From assembly GCA_963795825.1 (NCBI GenBank), contig CAWCIW010000002.1, forward strand, positions 62,001 to 126,000: a stretch of DNA of 64,000 nt, read 5' to 3'. Below the pieces are notes generated by a model that worked only from the letters and a program-made list of their open reading frames with translations, did not search any database and had not been told where the DNA came from. This DNA is from BOG-908 sp963795825 (GTDB taxonomy: Bacteria > Pseudomonadota > Alphaproteobacteria > Acetobacterales > Acetobacteraceae). Numbering within the stretch: the first letter of the stretch is position 1; each line of letters starts with the position of its first letter. Shown piece after piece: positions 26,109-35,892 of this stretch. Made by a program: the position numbers and the translations under genes.

Positions 26109-27404
26109 TTGGATTGCAGGCTCCGTAATAGGCGTCGAGCGCGGGCCGATATGGGCCAGCACCAGCGCAAGCGGGATCGGCGCTGCCCGCCTTGGCGCGC
26201 AGCGCTGCGTAGGCGATGCGGCAGGTATTGGCTGAGCAGCGCCGAGCGGCAGCGGCGCGCGGCTCAGGTTTTCGAAAAGCTGTTCCTGGGCCTGGATGAT
26301 CTGGGGATCGGGCCAGTAATAGCGGATGCGGTCGCTGAGGCTGTATTGCAGTCTGGATCTGCAGCGCGTGGCCGGTGCTTGTGATAGTAGCGCTGCCAAT
26401 GTTTCGGCTCCGCGTGCATGCGGGCGAGCGTGGTTCGCGCAGATGCGCCGGCGCGTCCGCCGCGCGGACCAGTTCGCGCTCCATCGCGTCGAGCGCCCAC
26501 AGCGCCTCGCGCAAGGCGAAGGTGACGCCGGGCCCGACTTTCAGGATGGCGAAATGGTCGCGCACCAGGGCGGCGAGCGCTCGCGGCGTCTGGTAGTCGG
26601 TCGAGTGCGCCTCGAAGACGATGGGTTCGAACGGCGTCGATGGCGCGGCTGCAGCGGAGCGGCCGTTGCGGGTCGTAGTCGATCACCTTGTCGTGGTCGA
26701 ACTCGACGCCTGGCTGCACGACGAGTGGCGACACCCGGTCCCAGGCCGCCTGCAGGCCGGATGCGGGCAAACAGGTCGCGGTGCAGGCTCGATGGTGGCC
26801 AGAGCGGCGTCCGGCGTGGTGACTGCCAGACGCGCCGATATCCTCCGCAGCGCCGCCCGGCACAGGGACTTCCGTGCCGATGACATAGACCGGGCGGCTC
26901 GCCTTCCGCCGGCGTCGCGGCCGTTCGGCCGCGCGGCAGAGTTGCGCCGCGCGTTCGGCGATGATGTGCGGCGGCAGGATCGTCCGGATCGTCCGCGCAG
27001 CGCATCGAGCAATCGAGATGGATCTTGCGGAAGCCGGCGCGCACGTAATCGGCGACCATCGTTTCGGCCTTGCCCATCGCGTCCGCGGCCGGCAGCGCGG
27101 TCCAGGCGTTCGGCCCGAGGTGATCGCCGCCCAGCACCAGCCGGGCGAGCGGGAAACCGGCCGCGCCGCGATGCCGCTGCACGAAGTCGCGGAAGCCTGC
27201 CGGGACTCATGCCGGTATAGCCGCCATCCTGGTTCACCTGGTTCGAGGTGGCTTCGATCAGCACGACCGGTTCGTGGCCACGGCGCAGCGCCTGCGCCAT
27301 CGCCGCTTCGATCACCATCGGATGGGCCGAGCAGACGGACGTGATTCCCACGCGTGCGCCGCCTTGTGGCGCGCGACGATCTCGGCGATCGGATGCACGC
27401 TCAT
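26101..27404 (-). CDS. AgaZ/KbaZ/GatZ family protein (tagatose-bisphosphate aldolase non-catalytic subunit type), frameshifted
   Basis: The reconstructed protein of about 430 residues begins MSVHPIAEIVARHKA and RVGITSVCSAHPMVIEAAM. It continues EATSNQVNQDGGYTGM, LGGDHLGPNAW, DYVRAGFRKIHLDCSMRC, YVIGTEVPVPGG, GVEFDHDKVIDYD, VGPGVTFALREALWALDAME and SDRIRYYWPDPQI, all landmarks of the KbaZ/GatZ/AgaZ family. These proteins support tagatose-1,6-bisphosphate aldolase; a tagatose-6-phosphate kinase role has also been proposed for AgaZ members. No catalytic KbaY/GatY subunit is in the window. The ATG overlaps the stop of the permease gene (ATGA). Many indels are present. Confidence 0.8.
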
Positions 27405-28350
27405 TCCTCCGCGCAGACGCGGGAACCACGGGCCGGATATCCCATTGCGTCGTCGCCATTCGGCGCGATGGCCAGCAGCAGCGAGGAGGCCAGCGCCAGC
27501 GCGATGCCGGCCAGCTTCAGCCGGCCGGGCAGCGCGCCGGACAGCACCAGCGACAGGCAGGCGGTGATCAGCGGCGCGCCCGCATTGGCCAGCGGTGCGA
27601 CACGATGATCGCCTTGCCGTAGCGGAAGGCGAATACCAGCGTGAGCGCGCCGATTGCGTTGAGCACCTGGATGACGGCGGCCAGCCCGGCGCCGCCCAGC
27701 CCGCGATCGATCGGCTGGTGGAAATCCGTCATCGCGAACGCCACCGGCACGATCAGCAGCCCGCCCACCGTCATGTAGAAGAAGATGCTTTCAGCCGACA
27801 TCACGAGGTTTGCCGATTTCATGAAATAGGCCTGCACGCCCCAGAACAGCATCACCAGCAGCGCGGGCAGCAGCCAGCCAGTGGCCGCGGCACCGCGTCG
27901 CCGGCGGCCGGCGCGAAATCGAAAGTGGGCAGCGCCAGCAGCGCCAGCGCGATGCCGAGCAGGCCGAGCCTGCCGGTGCGTTCGCCGATCAGCACGCACG
28001 GACAGCCCGATCGTGACGACCGGCGACAGCGACACGATGGGGAAGATCAGATAGGCCGGGCCGCGCGCCACCGCATAGAACAGCACCATCTGCCCGCCCG
28101 CGCCGAGCAGCCCCACGGCCATGCCGTAGAGCGATGGCGCGCGGCGTGCGATCCAGGCGCCAGCCGGCCTGGGCAAGCACGATCGCCGCAGGCGGGATCA
28201 TCGTCAGCGCCCACACGCAATAGACCAGCGTGTCGGGAAAATGGTGCTGGCCGAGAGGCCGGACAGCGCGCCCCAGATGCCCCACAGCACGACGGTCGTC
28301 AGCGCATAGACGAGCCAGGAACGGCCGGATTGCGCGGCGGCGAGGTTCAC
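27401..28350 (-). CDS. DMT superfamily (EamA-like) permease, frameshifted
   Basis: Reassembled, the protein has about ten hydrophobic segments. It starts VNLAAAQSGRSWLVYALTT, then VVLWGIWGALSGLSA, GMAVGLLGAGGQMVLFYAVA, YLIFPIVSLSPVVTIGLSV, LLPALLVMLFWGVQAYFMKS and LKLAGIALALASSLLLAIAP. This is the drug/metabolite transporter fold. Its place between an alpha-galactosidase-like gene and sugar catabolic genes, with GTGA and ATGA overlaps on both sides, suggests it imports the sugar released outside the inner membrane. That is inference; DMT members carry many different solutes. Several single-base indels are visible. Confidence 0.75.
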
Positions 28351-30450
28351 GCGTGATCCCTCTGCACCGGCGTGGCGCGCACCAGCAGGGCATGGGTGAA
28401 ACTCGCGTGGATCGACGCGGCGGCGCCGTCCATCTGCGCCCATTGCGGCGCCGGTGAAACCGTTGTCCAGCGTGTAGCGCCGGCCCGCTGCCAGGCCGCG
28501 CAACGCGATCGGGCCGTTCCAGCTCCGGGCGAAGAAAGCGTAGTGCAGCACGCCATCTTTGGCGATCGCATGGGCTTCCGGCTTGTCGAACGCGATGTCG
28601 TAGAGCTCGCCGAGATAGGTGCCCTTCGGCAGCATGTGTTCGGTTGTAAAGCGCGATCCACTGGCGCCACAGCACCTCCTTTTCCGGCGTGAGCAGGAAG
28701 CCGCCGGGCGGCAGCTTGTCGGTCGGGTGTTCGGTATCGTGCGGCCAGGTGAACTTGGTGGAGAGGATCGCGCCCACGCCGTAGCTGGAGGCGAAATCGT
28801 CATGCCCGTCGCTGAGCTCGACATGGTCGCCGGAGAACGGCGCGGACGGTCCCATCAGCGCCTTGAAGCTTTTGCCTTTCAGCCGGACCTGCCAGGAGCT
28901 TTCCGGATCGGAGGCCGGCGTGTTGTTCATCGCCGGGATATTGTGGAAGGCGAAGGCGTCGCCGCACGGGCAGATCTCCACCACCGCCTGCGGGGTTGGC
29001 GGCGATCGCCTCGTCATACAGCGCCTTCCAGAAATCCTGCAGCTTCTCGTAGGATTCTTCGGGACGCGCATGGTTGTGCGCAGGGTTGTAGCAGGGTGCC
29101 ACGCCGTTCAGGTGCTGGCCGTCCAGCTTCACGCCTTCGAAGCCCCAATCGCCGATCATGCGGCGTATCTGGGCGCGGAAATGATCCACCACGGGCTGGT
29201 AGGCCGGGCATAGCGTATAGCGTTCCACCAGCTCACATTCTGCGCGGCACCGTCGCGGTCGAGCAGCAGCATGTCCGCATGGTCGCGCAGCAGCGCGGTG
29301 CCGGGATTGGCGGCGAGCGGCGAGAACCACAGACGCGGCTTCATGCCGTACGGCCTTGATGCGGTCGGCGAACGCCTTCATGTCGGTATCGCCGCCGGGG
29401 AACTTCGTGCGATCGACCTCCCAGTCGCCTTCGGAGGTTTGCCAGCCGTCGTCGAGCACCGCCCATTGCAGGCCGAGCGCACCGCGCTTTGCCCAGCGTG
29501 CCGTAGGACCTGTTCGGTGGTGAAGTCGCGCTCGTAGCCCCAGGCGCACCAGATCGGCGCGTAGCTCGCCTCCGGCACCTTGGCCGGGGCGGCGATGCCG
29601 CGCTCGGCCATCAGGCGGCGATACGCATCGAGCGGGCGGAAATGGTCGCCGGTGTGCGCCATGACGAAGGTCAGCGGCAGCGCCAGCGTGGCGCCTGGTG
29701 CAAGCAGCATGGACGGTGTCCGCCTCCATGCCGATGCGGGTGCCGCCCGGCTGGGTGGAGACCGGCAGCGCCACCAGATGCGGCACCGTCTCCAGATGCC
29801 CGACGGCCAGGCCGGCATCGCGGCGCCAGACCACGGCCATCGGCGTGCCGCCGCCGTAATCCGAGCCGTTCATGCCCATGAAGTTGCGCTGCTGGAAGCC
29901 GGCGGCCACAGGCTGTATCGCGTCGCGCCGGTCCGGATAGGACGCGCCGGCATAGCTCCACGCGCCGCCCTCGTGGGCGAGCAGATCATGCGTGGCGGCG
30001 CGCCAGCCCGCCACGGCCACCGGCTGCGCGCCGATGTTGCGGTAGGCGACGTCGATCAGCGCCAGCCCGGGATAGCGCGCCAGGAAGGTGACGCACATCA
30101 CGCGCTCGATCCCGCTCGCCGTGCCGCGCAATATGGTGCACTGGCCGGTGCCGTGCACGCCGTTCACCGCCTCGGCCGTCACCGATTGCAGCGCGAAGGC
30201 GTCGAGCACCGCGCCGCCTGCCAGGGCCAGCGCGTCGGCCGGCTCCATGATCGTGAGCGGGGTCTCGCCGGTCGAAAGGCGGGAGCGCATGTCGGCGTCG
30301 AACGCGATTGTCAGCTTGCCGTCCGAGAGGCGCGGCGTCGGCAGGCCGGAAGCACGGCCGCTGGTGGGCAGGCCCGTCAGCGGCAGGAGTGCGGCGGTTC
30401 CCAGCAGCCGTGCAAGCGCGCCGCGCCGGTTCATGGTGGTGCCGAACATG
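28347..30450 (-). CDS. secreted alpha-galactosidase-like glycoside hydrolase (GH36/GH27 clan D), frameshifted
   Basis: The first 250 residues are in one frame: MFGTTMNRRGALARLLGTAA, a leader with an Arg pair and a hydrophobic core ending near GRASG, then a beta-sandwich-like domain. Reassembly across about seven indels (near 29712, 29505, 29355 and further down) gives a TIM-barrel with PIWCAWGYERDF, AVLDDGWQTSEGDWEVD and FEGVKLDGQHLNG, whose Asp is the expected nucleophile of clan GH-D. EICPCGDAFAFHNIPAMNNT and a C-terminal sandwich ending RATPVQRDHA follow. It should release terminal alpha-linked galactose or GalNAc in the periplasm or outside. Its stop overlaps the permease start (GTGA). 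Confidence 0.8.
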
Positions 30451-30565
30451 CGCGATCTCCGAAGCTTCGTTGCGGGCGGCGCGGATGCCCGTCAGGAGCC
30501 CGTCGCTGCAGAAACAGCTTGCACGATCGCGCAACGCAAGGCAATCACAAACGCAACGTGCAGGT

Positions 30566-30581
30566 TTCGTTGTGTTTCAAT
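30566..30581 (+). promoter_or_regulatory. putative AgaR/DeoR-family operator, site 1
   Basis: TTCGTTGTGTTTCAAT lies between the divergent glycosidase and amidohydrolase genes. It matches site 2 (32735-32750) at 13 of 16 positions and resembles the TTTCRTTTYRTTTY core known for E. coli AgaR. Confidence 0.6.
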
Positions 30582-30597
30582 GTCAGGAGCTTTGGAC

Positions 30598-31710
30598 ATG
30601 CCCCGTTTGCCCCGGCTTCTCCTTGCCGCGTTGATCGCCGTGGCGGTATGGCCTGCCGCGCGGGCGGCCGGGCCGGACGCGCCGTACACCGAAGCCGATT
30701 TCGCCGGCCTGCACAAATTCGACGCGCATGTGCATGACAATGTGCCGGACGACCAGTTCCTGCGCATCGCGCATCGCGACAATTTCGAGATCCTGTCGAT
30801 AAACACGGACTATCCGGACTTCCCGCCGATCGCCACCCAGGCCCGCATCACCACCGCCAAGCACGCCGCCGATCCCACCACCTACCATTTCGCCACCACG
30901 TTCAGCGTGGCAGGCTTCGGCAGCCCGGACTGGAGCGCCGGCGCCATACGCCTGATCGATGCCGGCCTGGCGGCGGGCGCGCAGGCGGTGAAGGTGTGGA
31001 AGAACATCGGCATGGTGGCCAAGGATACGCAGGGCCACCGCATATTCCTCGACGATCCGCGCTTCGATCCGGTGATCGCGCATCTCGAGCAGCTGCATAT
31101 CCCGCTGATCGCCCACCAGGGCGAACCGAAAAACTGCTGGCTGCCGCTCGACCAGATGACGACGGAGAACGACCGCAGCTATTTCCGGGAGCATCCGGAA
31201 TACTACATGTTCCTGCATCCCGAGGAGCCAAGCTATGAGGCGCTGATGGCGGCGCGCGACCGCTTCCTTGCGCGGCATCCGAAGCTCTCCTTCGTAGGCG
31301 CGCATCTGGCGAGCCTGGAATGGAACGTCGATGTGCTGGCCCGCTTCCTCGACCGCTTCCCTAACGCGAGCGTGGACATGGCCGCGCGTATGACGCAGCT
31401 GCAGGGGCAGTCGAACGCGGGTATGCGGCACGTGCGTGATTTCATCATCAAGTATCAGGACAGGCTGCTCTACGGCACGGATCTGACGCTGGATCCGCCG
31501 GCGCCTGGCTCGCGTGCGCAGAACCCGCCGGCCCAGGGCGATTTCGGCCGTGAGGCGGACGATACGTGGCGCAGCGACTGGCGCTATCTGGCGACGCCGC
31601 TGCACCAGCAGGTGGATGCGATAAAGGCGGACACGGCGGGGCTGGCTTTGCCGCGGGGGGTTATCGACAAGATATATTATCTGAATGCGCGGCGGGTTTT
31701 CGGAAAGTAA
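30598..31710 (+). CDS. secreted amidohydrolase-2-like metal-dependent hydrolase (TIM barrel)
   Basis: The 370-residue protein begins MPRLPRLLLAALIAVAVWPA and has a signal peptide ending ARAAG, so it acts outside the inner membrane. The metal site of the amidohydrolase fold is visible: KFDAHVHDN near residue 42 (HxH), an AVKVWK lysine, IPLIAHQGEP, SFVGAHLAS and a late LLYGTDLTLD Asp. Substrates in this family include lactones, aromatic acids and sugar derivatives; none can be named here. It diverges from the glycosidase operon across a gap with a probable operator, suggesting shared control. ATG 30598 has AGGAG 9 nt upstream; an in-frame ATG 30580 has no such site. Confidence 0.75.
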   Translation: MPRLPRLLLAALIAVAVWPAARAAGPDAPYTEADFAGLHKFDAHVHDNVPDDQFLRIAHRDNFEILSINTDYPDFPPIATQARITTAKHAADPTTYHFATTFSVAGFGSPDWSAGAIRLIDAGLAAGAQAVKVWKNIGMVAKDTQGHRIFLDDPRFDPVIAHLEQLHIPLIAHQGEPKNCWLPLDQMTTENDRSYFREHPEYYMFLHPEEPSYEALMAARDRFLARHPKLSFVGAHLASLEWNVDVLARFLDRFPNASVDMAARMTQLQGQSNAGMRHVRDFIIKYQDRLLYGTDLTLDPPAPGSRAQNPPAQGDFGREADDTWRSDWRYLATPLHQQVDAIKADTAGLALPRGVIDKIYYLNARRVFGK

Positions 31711-31713
31711 GTG

Positions 31714-31885
31714 AGAAAGTAGTCCTTTTTCGAGAAAAAGGACCAAAAAGCTTTTGCTATGACGCCTGCACGACGGCCTACTCTCTAATTGCCAGTCAAT
31801 GCGGTTGCAATAAGAGAGTACGCCATGGTGCAGGCGTCGGAGCAAAAGCTTTTTGGTCCTTTTTCTCGAAAAAGGACTACTTTCT
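31714..31885. repeat. two-arm palindromic intergenic repeat, copy 12
   Basis: One of the most regular copies: both arms are of the GTCC/GGAC type and pair over about 80 bases each, including TACTCTCTAATTGC with GCAATAAGAGAGTA in the centre. It lies between the convergent amidohydrolase and regulator genes. Confidence 0.93.
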
Positions 31886-31887
31886 TC

Positions 31888-32667
31888 CTACGTGATTTGA
31901 ATACGAAACCCGAACCGCTGCCCCGCAATCGCAATATCCTCCGGCAACGGCCCGTCCGTGATCAGATCGTCCAGATCCGCCAGATCGATGATACGATGCA
32001 GACATACCCGACCGAATTTCGAACGGTCCGTCACCGCGATCACCTGGCGCGCGGCCTGCACCATCTTGCGGTTCAGAATCGCTTCCGGCTCGTGATGCGT
32101 GGTGACCCCGCAATCGATGTCGAACCCGTCCACGCCGAGAAACAGCTTGTCGATACGTAATTGCTCCAGCGCCGCGATCGTCTGCGTGCCGTAGAACGTC
32201 ATGTTCTTGCGTCGCAGGGCGCCGCCGAGCACGACCACGTTCACGCGCTCCTTGCGCGCAAGCTCCACGAGGATGTCGAGATCGTTGGTCAGCACGGTCA
32301 GGCCGTCCTCGTCGCGCAGATGCCGCGCGACCTCCAGCGTGGTGGTGCCGGCATCCAGGCCGATCGAGTCGCCGGGGCGTATCATCGCGGCCGCGGCGGC
32401 GCCGATGCGCTGCTTCTCGGCCGTGAGCGTCGCGCGCTTCGCATCGAGCGCCGGCTCGGCAGTCACGTTCACCGCACCGGCGGCGATCGCCCCGCCATAG
32501 GAGCGCTGCGCCACGCCGTGCGAGGTGAGATAGCGCAGGTCTTTGCGTATCGTCTGGGTCGACACGCCGAACCGCAGCGCCAGCGGTGCCACCTGCACGC
32601 TGCCACGGTCGCGCACCAACGTGCTGATCAGTTGCCGGCGTTCGCTGGTATCCCGTGTTGCCGTCAA
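31888..32667 (-). CDS. DeoR/AgaR-family transcriptional repressor
   Basis: The 259-residue protein has an N-terminal DeoR winged helix (SERRQLISTLVRDRG, LALRFGVSTQTIRKDLRYL, RSYGGAI). The C-terminal DeoR sensor domain has the effector-site motifs GLDAGTTTLEVA, TNDLDI, LGGALRRKNMTFYG, FLGVDGFDIDCGVTT and VTDRSKFGR. DeoR sensors bind phosphorylated sugars. Placed between the sugar operon and the TonB receptor, it most likely represses both until a hexosamine or tagatose phosphate appears. Two matching candidate operators are seen. The ATG at 32667 gives the normal N-terminus. Confidence 0.88.
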   Translation of the reverse strand: MTATRDTSERRQLISTLVRDRGSVQVAPLALRFGVSTQTIRKDLRYLTSHGVAQRSYGGAIAAGAVNVTAEPALDAKRATLTAEKQRIGAAAAAMIRPGDSIGLDAGTTTLEVARHLRDEDGLTVLTNDLDILVELARKERVNVVVLGGALRRKNMTFYGTQTIAALEQLRIDKLFLGVDGFDIDCGVTTHHEPEAILNRKMVQAARQVIAVTDRSKFGRVCLHRIIDLADLDDLITDGPLPEDIAIAGQRFGFRIQIT

Positions 32668-32734
32668 TCCGACCTCCCCGACGCGTTGGGTTCATACCGC
32701 AGTGATACGGCCGCATCAATTTGGCAACCATAGC

Positions 32735-32750
32735 TTCGTTTAGTTTCGAT
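32735..32750 (+). promoter_or_regulatory. putative AgaR/DeoR-family operator, site 2
   Basis: TTCGTTTAGTTTCGAT lies in the divergent control region of the repressor and the TonB receptor. Its last base is the first base of the TTGACA box of the receptor promoter, so binding should block initiation. Confidence 0.6.
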
Positions 32751-32780
32751 TGACATTGGCTGCCGGCCAATAGGAATATA
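32750..32780 (+). promoter_or_regulatory. probable sigma-70 promoter of the TonB receptor gene
   Basis: TTGACA (32750-32755) is followed after 18 or 19 bases by GAATAT or AATATA (about 32774-32780). The gene's ATG is about 60 bases downstream. The match is good for a GC-rich genome, but the -10 register is uncertain. Confidence 0.5.
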
Positions 32781-32838
32781 GCGAAACTTCCTTATAAGCG
32801 GATAAAGTTCCTTGGAACGAACCGGCGGGGGCCATTAA

Positions 32839-35800
32839 ATGCGACATAGGCAGCGGCGCGGGCGAATCATGTTGGGCGTCAGCCTTCTGGCGCTGCTGGC
32901 CGCGGGGCAGGGACATGGCCAGACCAACGATCCCACAAACCCGCCCGCCAAGCCGCCGGTGACGCACCGGAAAGCCAAGCCCGCAAAGATCGTAACACCC
33001 GCGAGCAATACTTCGGCCGCGACGGGCGCCGTCGTGCCGCCGGGCACGGCCAATGGCGCGATCGATACCGGAAAGGACAGCACCGCGAAGGGCGGATCGG
33101 AGACCATCGTGGTCACCGGCCTGCGCGGCAGCCTCAACAAGTCGATACGCCTGAAGCGCGATTCGGATGTGGTGCTCGATTCGATCAATTCGACCGAGCT
33201 CGGCCGCTTCCCCGACAGCGACGTGGCCGATTCGTTACAGCATATCACGGGCATCACCATCAACCGTACCACCGGCGGCGAGGGCCAGTATGTCAGCGTG
33301 CGCGGCCTGGGCTCGGCCTACAACATCACCACGCTGAACGATCGCCTGCTCGCCACCGACGATGACGGACGCGATTTCGCGTTCGACATATTGCCGGCCG
33401 ACGTGATTTCCGGCGCCGACGTGCTGAAATCCCCGCAGGCCTCCGCGCTCGAAGGCAGCATAGGCGGCACCGTCAATCTGCGGGCCGCGCGCGCTTTCGA
33501 TCATCCCGGCCTGCATGCGGTGGTGCGCGCCGAGGGCGACTACAACGACATGTCGCAGGACGGCGGCTACAAGGTTTCCGGCTTCGTCAGCGACACCAAC
33601 CAGGCCGGCACGCTCGGCAATCTCTTCGGCGTGGTTTATTCGGAACAGAAATTCCGCACCGATGCGCTGAATTATGCGACGTACGATCCGGACAACCCGG
33701 GCGTGTGGCCGCCACCGCCGACGCCGGGTGCGCCCGCCCCGCCAGGCGCCAAACCCGTCGTCGCACTCTGCTGCATATCGCTGGGCTCGGTCGTCGACCA
33801 GAAGGAACGCATCGCCTTTACCGACTCGCTGGAGTGGCGCCCGTCCGAGACGCTGCATGTCACGCTCGACGGGCTGTACACGAAACTGAACGATCCCCAG
33901 GTGGCCTACAACCAGGCGTATTACCCGGATTTCTCCTATGACCAGAACGGCAATCCCGAATGGTCCAAGGTGCGTGTGCGCAACGGCTATATCACCAATT
34001 TCACCGCCAGCAATTTCACGCCCGAGGTGATCAACCAGACGATCGATCGCCGCGTCAGCACCTATGTGGGCGGCCTGAACATACGGTGGGAGCCTACCGA
34101 TCGCCTCACCGTGGCGGCCGATGTGTATCGCTCGGAAGCCAACCGTCCGGAAGGCGGCACCGACGATCTCGTCACCGCCGGCCTCGTCTCGCCCACGCCT
34201 TACAACCAGAACACGCTGACCTTCAGTTCCAACCCGAACGCGCTGCCCAATATCGGCGTCACGCTGCCGAACGGCGCGGATTACGCGAAATCGCTGGCGT
34301 CCGGCGCGCTCAACAACCAGGCGCTGTGGAGCACGCATTATGTCGGGCTGTCCGGCTATTCGATCGACGACGTAATCACCGCCGGCAAGGCCGATGCCAG
34401 CTACAGCTTCTTCGACAGCCTGCTGCGCCATGTCGATGCCGGCGTGTATTACAGCGACCGCACCAAGAGCCGCACGGATATCAGCAACGACTGGGATAAC
34501 GGCTCGAACCAGTACAGCTCGCTCTACAACACCGTGGCAGGCCAGCCGGGCCCGATCAGTTTCGCCACGCTCGGCGCAAACGTCGTTTCAACCTTCAACT
34601 TCCCGAACTACTTCTCCGGTGCGGGCGGTAATTTCCCGCATACCCAGGTGTTGCTCAACGAGCATGCGCTGCTGGCCGGGCTGCGCAAGCTGAACGGCAC
34701 GCCGAATTACACGGCCGGCAGCGGCACCTATCTGTTCGCCGACACGCTGCCGCAGTTCAACGCGATCAACTCCTACCGCGTGCACGAGAAGACGATGTCC
34801 GCCTACGCGCAGGCGGCGTTCGGCGGCGATCGCTGGTCGGCCAATGTCGGCGTTCGCCTCGTGCATACCAGCACGCTTGCCGCGACGGCGGTCAACAACA
34901 TCCTTTCGGTGACCGTGGACGATACCGCAAACCCGACGAATGCTGGCGTGGTGCAATATTCACCGATCATGCCGTTATCGGAAAAGGGCAATTACACGCT
35001 GCCTTTGCCGTCGGCCAACGTGGAATACCATCTCACCCACGATCTGCAGTTGCGTTTGGCGGGCGCCGAGGTGATCGCGCGGCCGAACCTGAACCAGCTG
35101 GCGCCGACCGCCACCAACAACGCGATCAACCAGCAATACCAGTTGATCTACGCCGGCAATGCGGGATTGCAGCCGATCAAGGCCTGGCAGGAGGATCTCT
35201 CGCTGGAATGGTATTACCAGCCCAGCGCGCTGCTCTCGCTTGCGCTGTTCAACAAGGATCTGCGCAACGACATCACCACCGCGCAGACCAACAACGTCGA
35301 TATCGGCGCGGTCGGCTGTTTCAACGGTGCGGCCTGCGTGCCGCAGCCGTTCAGCGTGATCAAGCCGGTCAACGGCGATACCTCGTCGGTCTACGGCATC
35401 GAGGTGAACTGGCAGCATCTGCTGCCGATCGGCCTGGGCATACGCGCGGCGTTCACCCACACGTGGAGCCACACGGTCATCGGCGGCCAGGATGCCGGGC
35501 CGGTCGCCGGCGTGTCGCCCACCACATTCTCGCTCAATCCGTTTTATGAAAAAGGTCCGCTCTCCGTCAGCGTCTCCTGGGATTACACCAGCCCGTTCGT
35601 GTACCAGACCTTCACCGAAGTCACCGGCCAGCCGGCGCGCGCGCGCGAGTATAGCTGGGTGACGGGCACCGCCACCTACAACGTCAACAAGCAGCTCAGG
35701 GTGTATGTCGAGGGCCGCAACCTGACCAACGCCATCGTGCGGACCTACCTGAATGGCAATCCGAACGAGGTTTGGGCGAGTGGCACCACCGGCACCAGCA

Positions 35801-35868
35801 GCAGCGTGGGCGCTGGGTATAGCGCGTATGGTAGGACTGTTACGTTCGGTATGCGCTATGGGTTTTGA
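32839..35868 (+). CDS. TonB-dependent outer-membrane receptor (Xanthomonas-Caulobacter type)
   Basis: The 1009-residue protein has a signal peptide (hydrophobic core IMLGVSLLALLAAGQG, end GHGQ), a Pro/Lys-rich linker, and the TonB box ETIVVTG near residue 88. The plug domain contains DSINSTELGRFPDSDVADSL, GQYVSVRGLGS and VLKSPQASALEGSIGGTVN, the hallmark of the TIGR01782-type receptors linked to carbohydrate uptake. The long beta-barrel ends in the terminal aromatic RTVTFGMRYGF. With a DeoR-type repressor and a sugar operon next door, it most likely imports an oligosaccharide across the outer membrane. The gene is intact, unlike the operon beside it. Confidence 0.92.
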   Translation: MRHRQRRGRIMLGVSLLALLAAGQGHGQTNDPTNPPAKPPVTHRKAKPAKIVTPASNTSAATGAVVPPGTANGAIDTGKDSTAKGGSETIVVTGLRGSLNKSIRLKRDSDVVLDSINSTELGRFPDSDVADSLQHITGITINRTTGGEGQYVSVRGLGSAYNITTLNDRLLATDDDGRDFAFDILPADVISGADVLKSPQASALEGSIGGTVNLRAARAFDHPGLHAVVRAEGDYNDMSQDGGYKVSGFVSDTNQAGTLGNLFGVVYSEQKFRTDALNYATYDPDNPGVWPPPPTPGAPAPPGAKPVVALCCISLGSVVDQKERIAFTDSLEWRPSETLHVTLDGLYTKLNDPQVAYNQAYYPDFSYDQNGNPEWSKVRVRNGYITNFTASNFTPEVINQTIDRRVSTYVGGLNIRWEPTDRLTVAADVYRSEANRPEGGTDDLVTAGLVSPTPYNQNTLTFSSNPNALPNIGVTLPNGADYAKSLASGALNNQALWSTHYVGLSGYSIDDVITAGKADASYSFFDSLLRHVDAGVYYSDRTKSRTDISNDWDNGSNQYSSLYNTVAGQPGPISFATLGANVVSTFNFPNYFSGAGGNFPHTQVLLNEHALLAGLRKLNGTPNYTAGSGTYLFADTLPQFNAINSYRVHEKTMSAYAQAAFGGDRWSANVGVRLVHTSTLAATAVNNILSVTVDDTANPTNAGVVQYSPIMPLSEKGNYTLPLPSANVEYHLTHDLQLRLAGAEVIARPNLNQLAPTATNNAINQQYQLIYAGNAGLQPIKAWQEDLSLEWYYQPSALLSLALFNKDLRNDITTAQTNNVDIGAVGCFNGAACVPQPFSVIKPVNGDTSSVYGIEVNWQHLLPIGLGIRAAFTHTWSHTVIGGQDAGPVAGVSPTTFSLNPFYEKGPLSVSVSWDYTSPFVYQTFTEVTGQPARAREYSWVTGTATYNVNKQLRVYVEGRNLTNAIVRTYLNGNPNEVWASGTTGTSSSVGAGYSAYGRTVTFGMRYGF

Positions 35869-35892
35869 GGGCTGGGTAAAGCAAGGGTAAGG

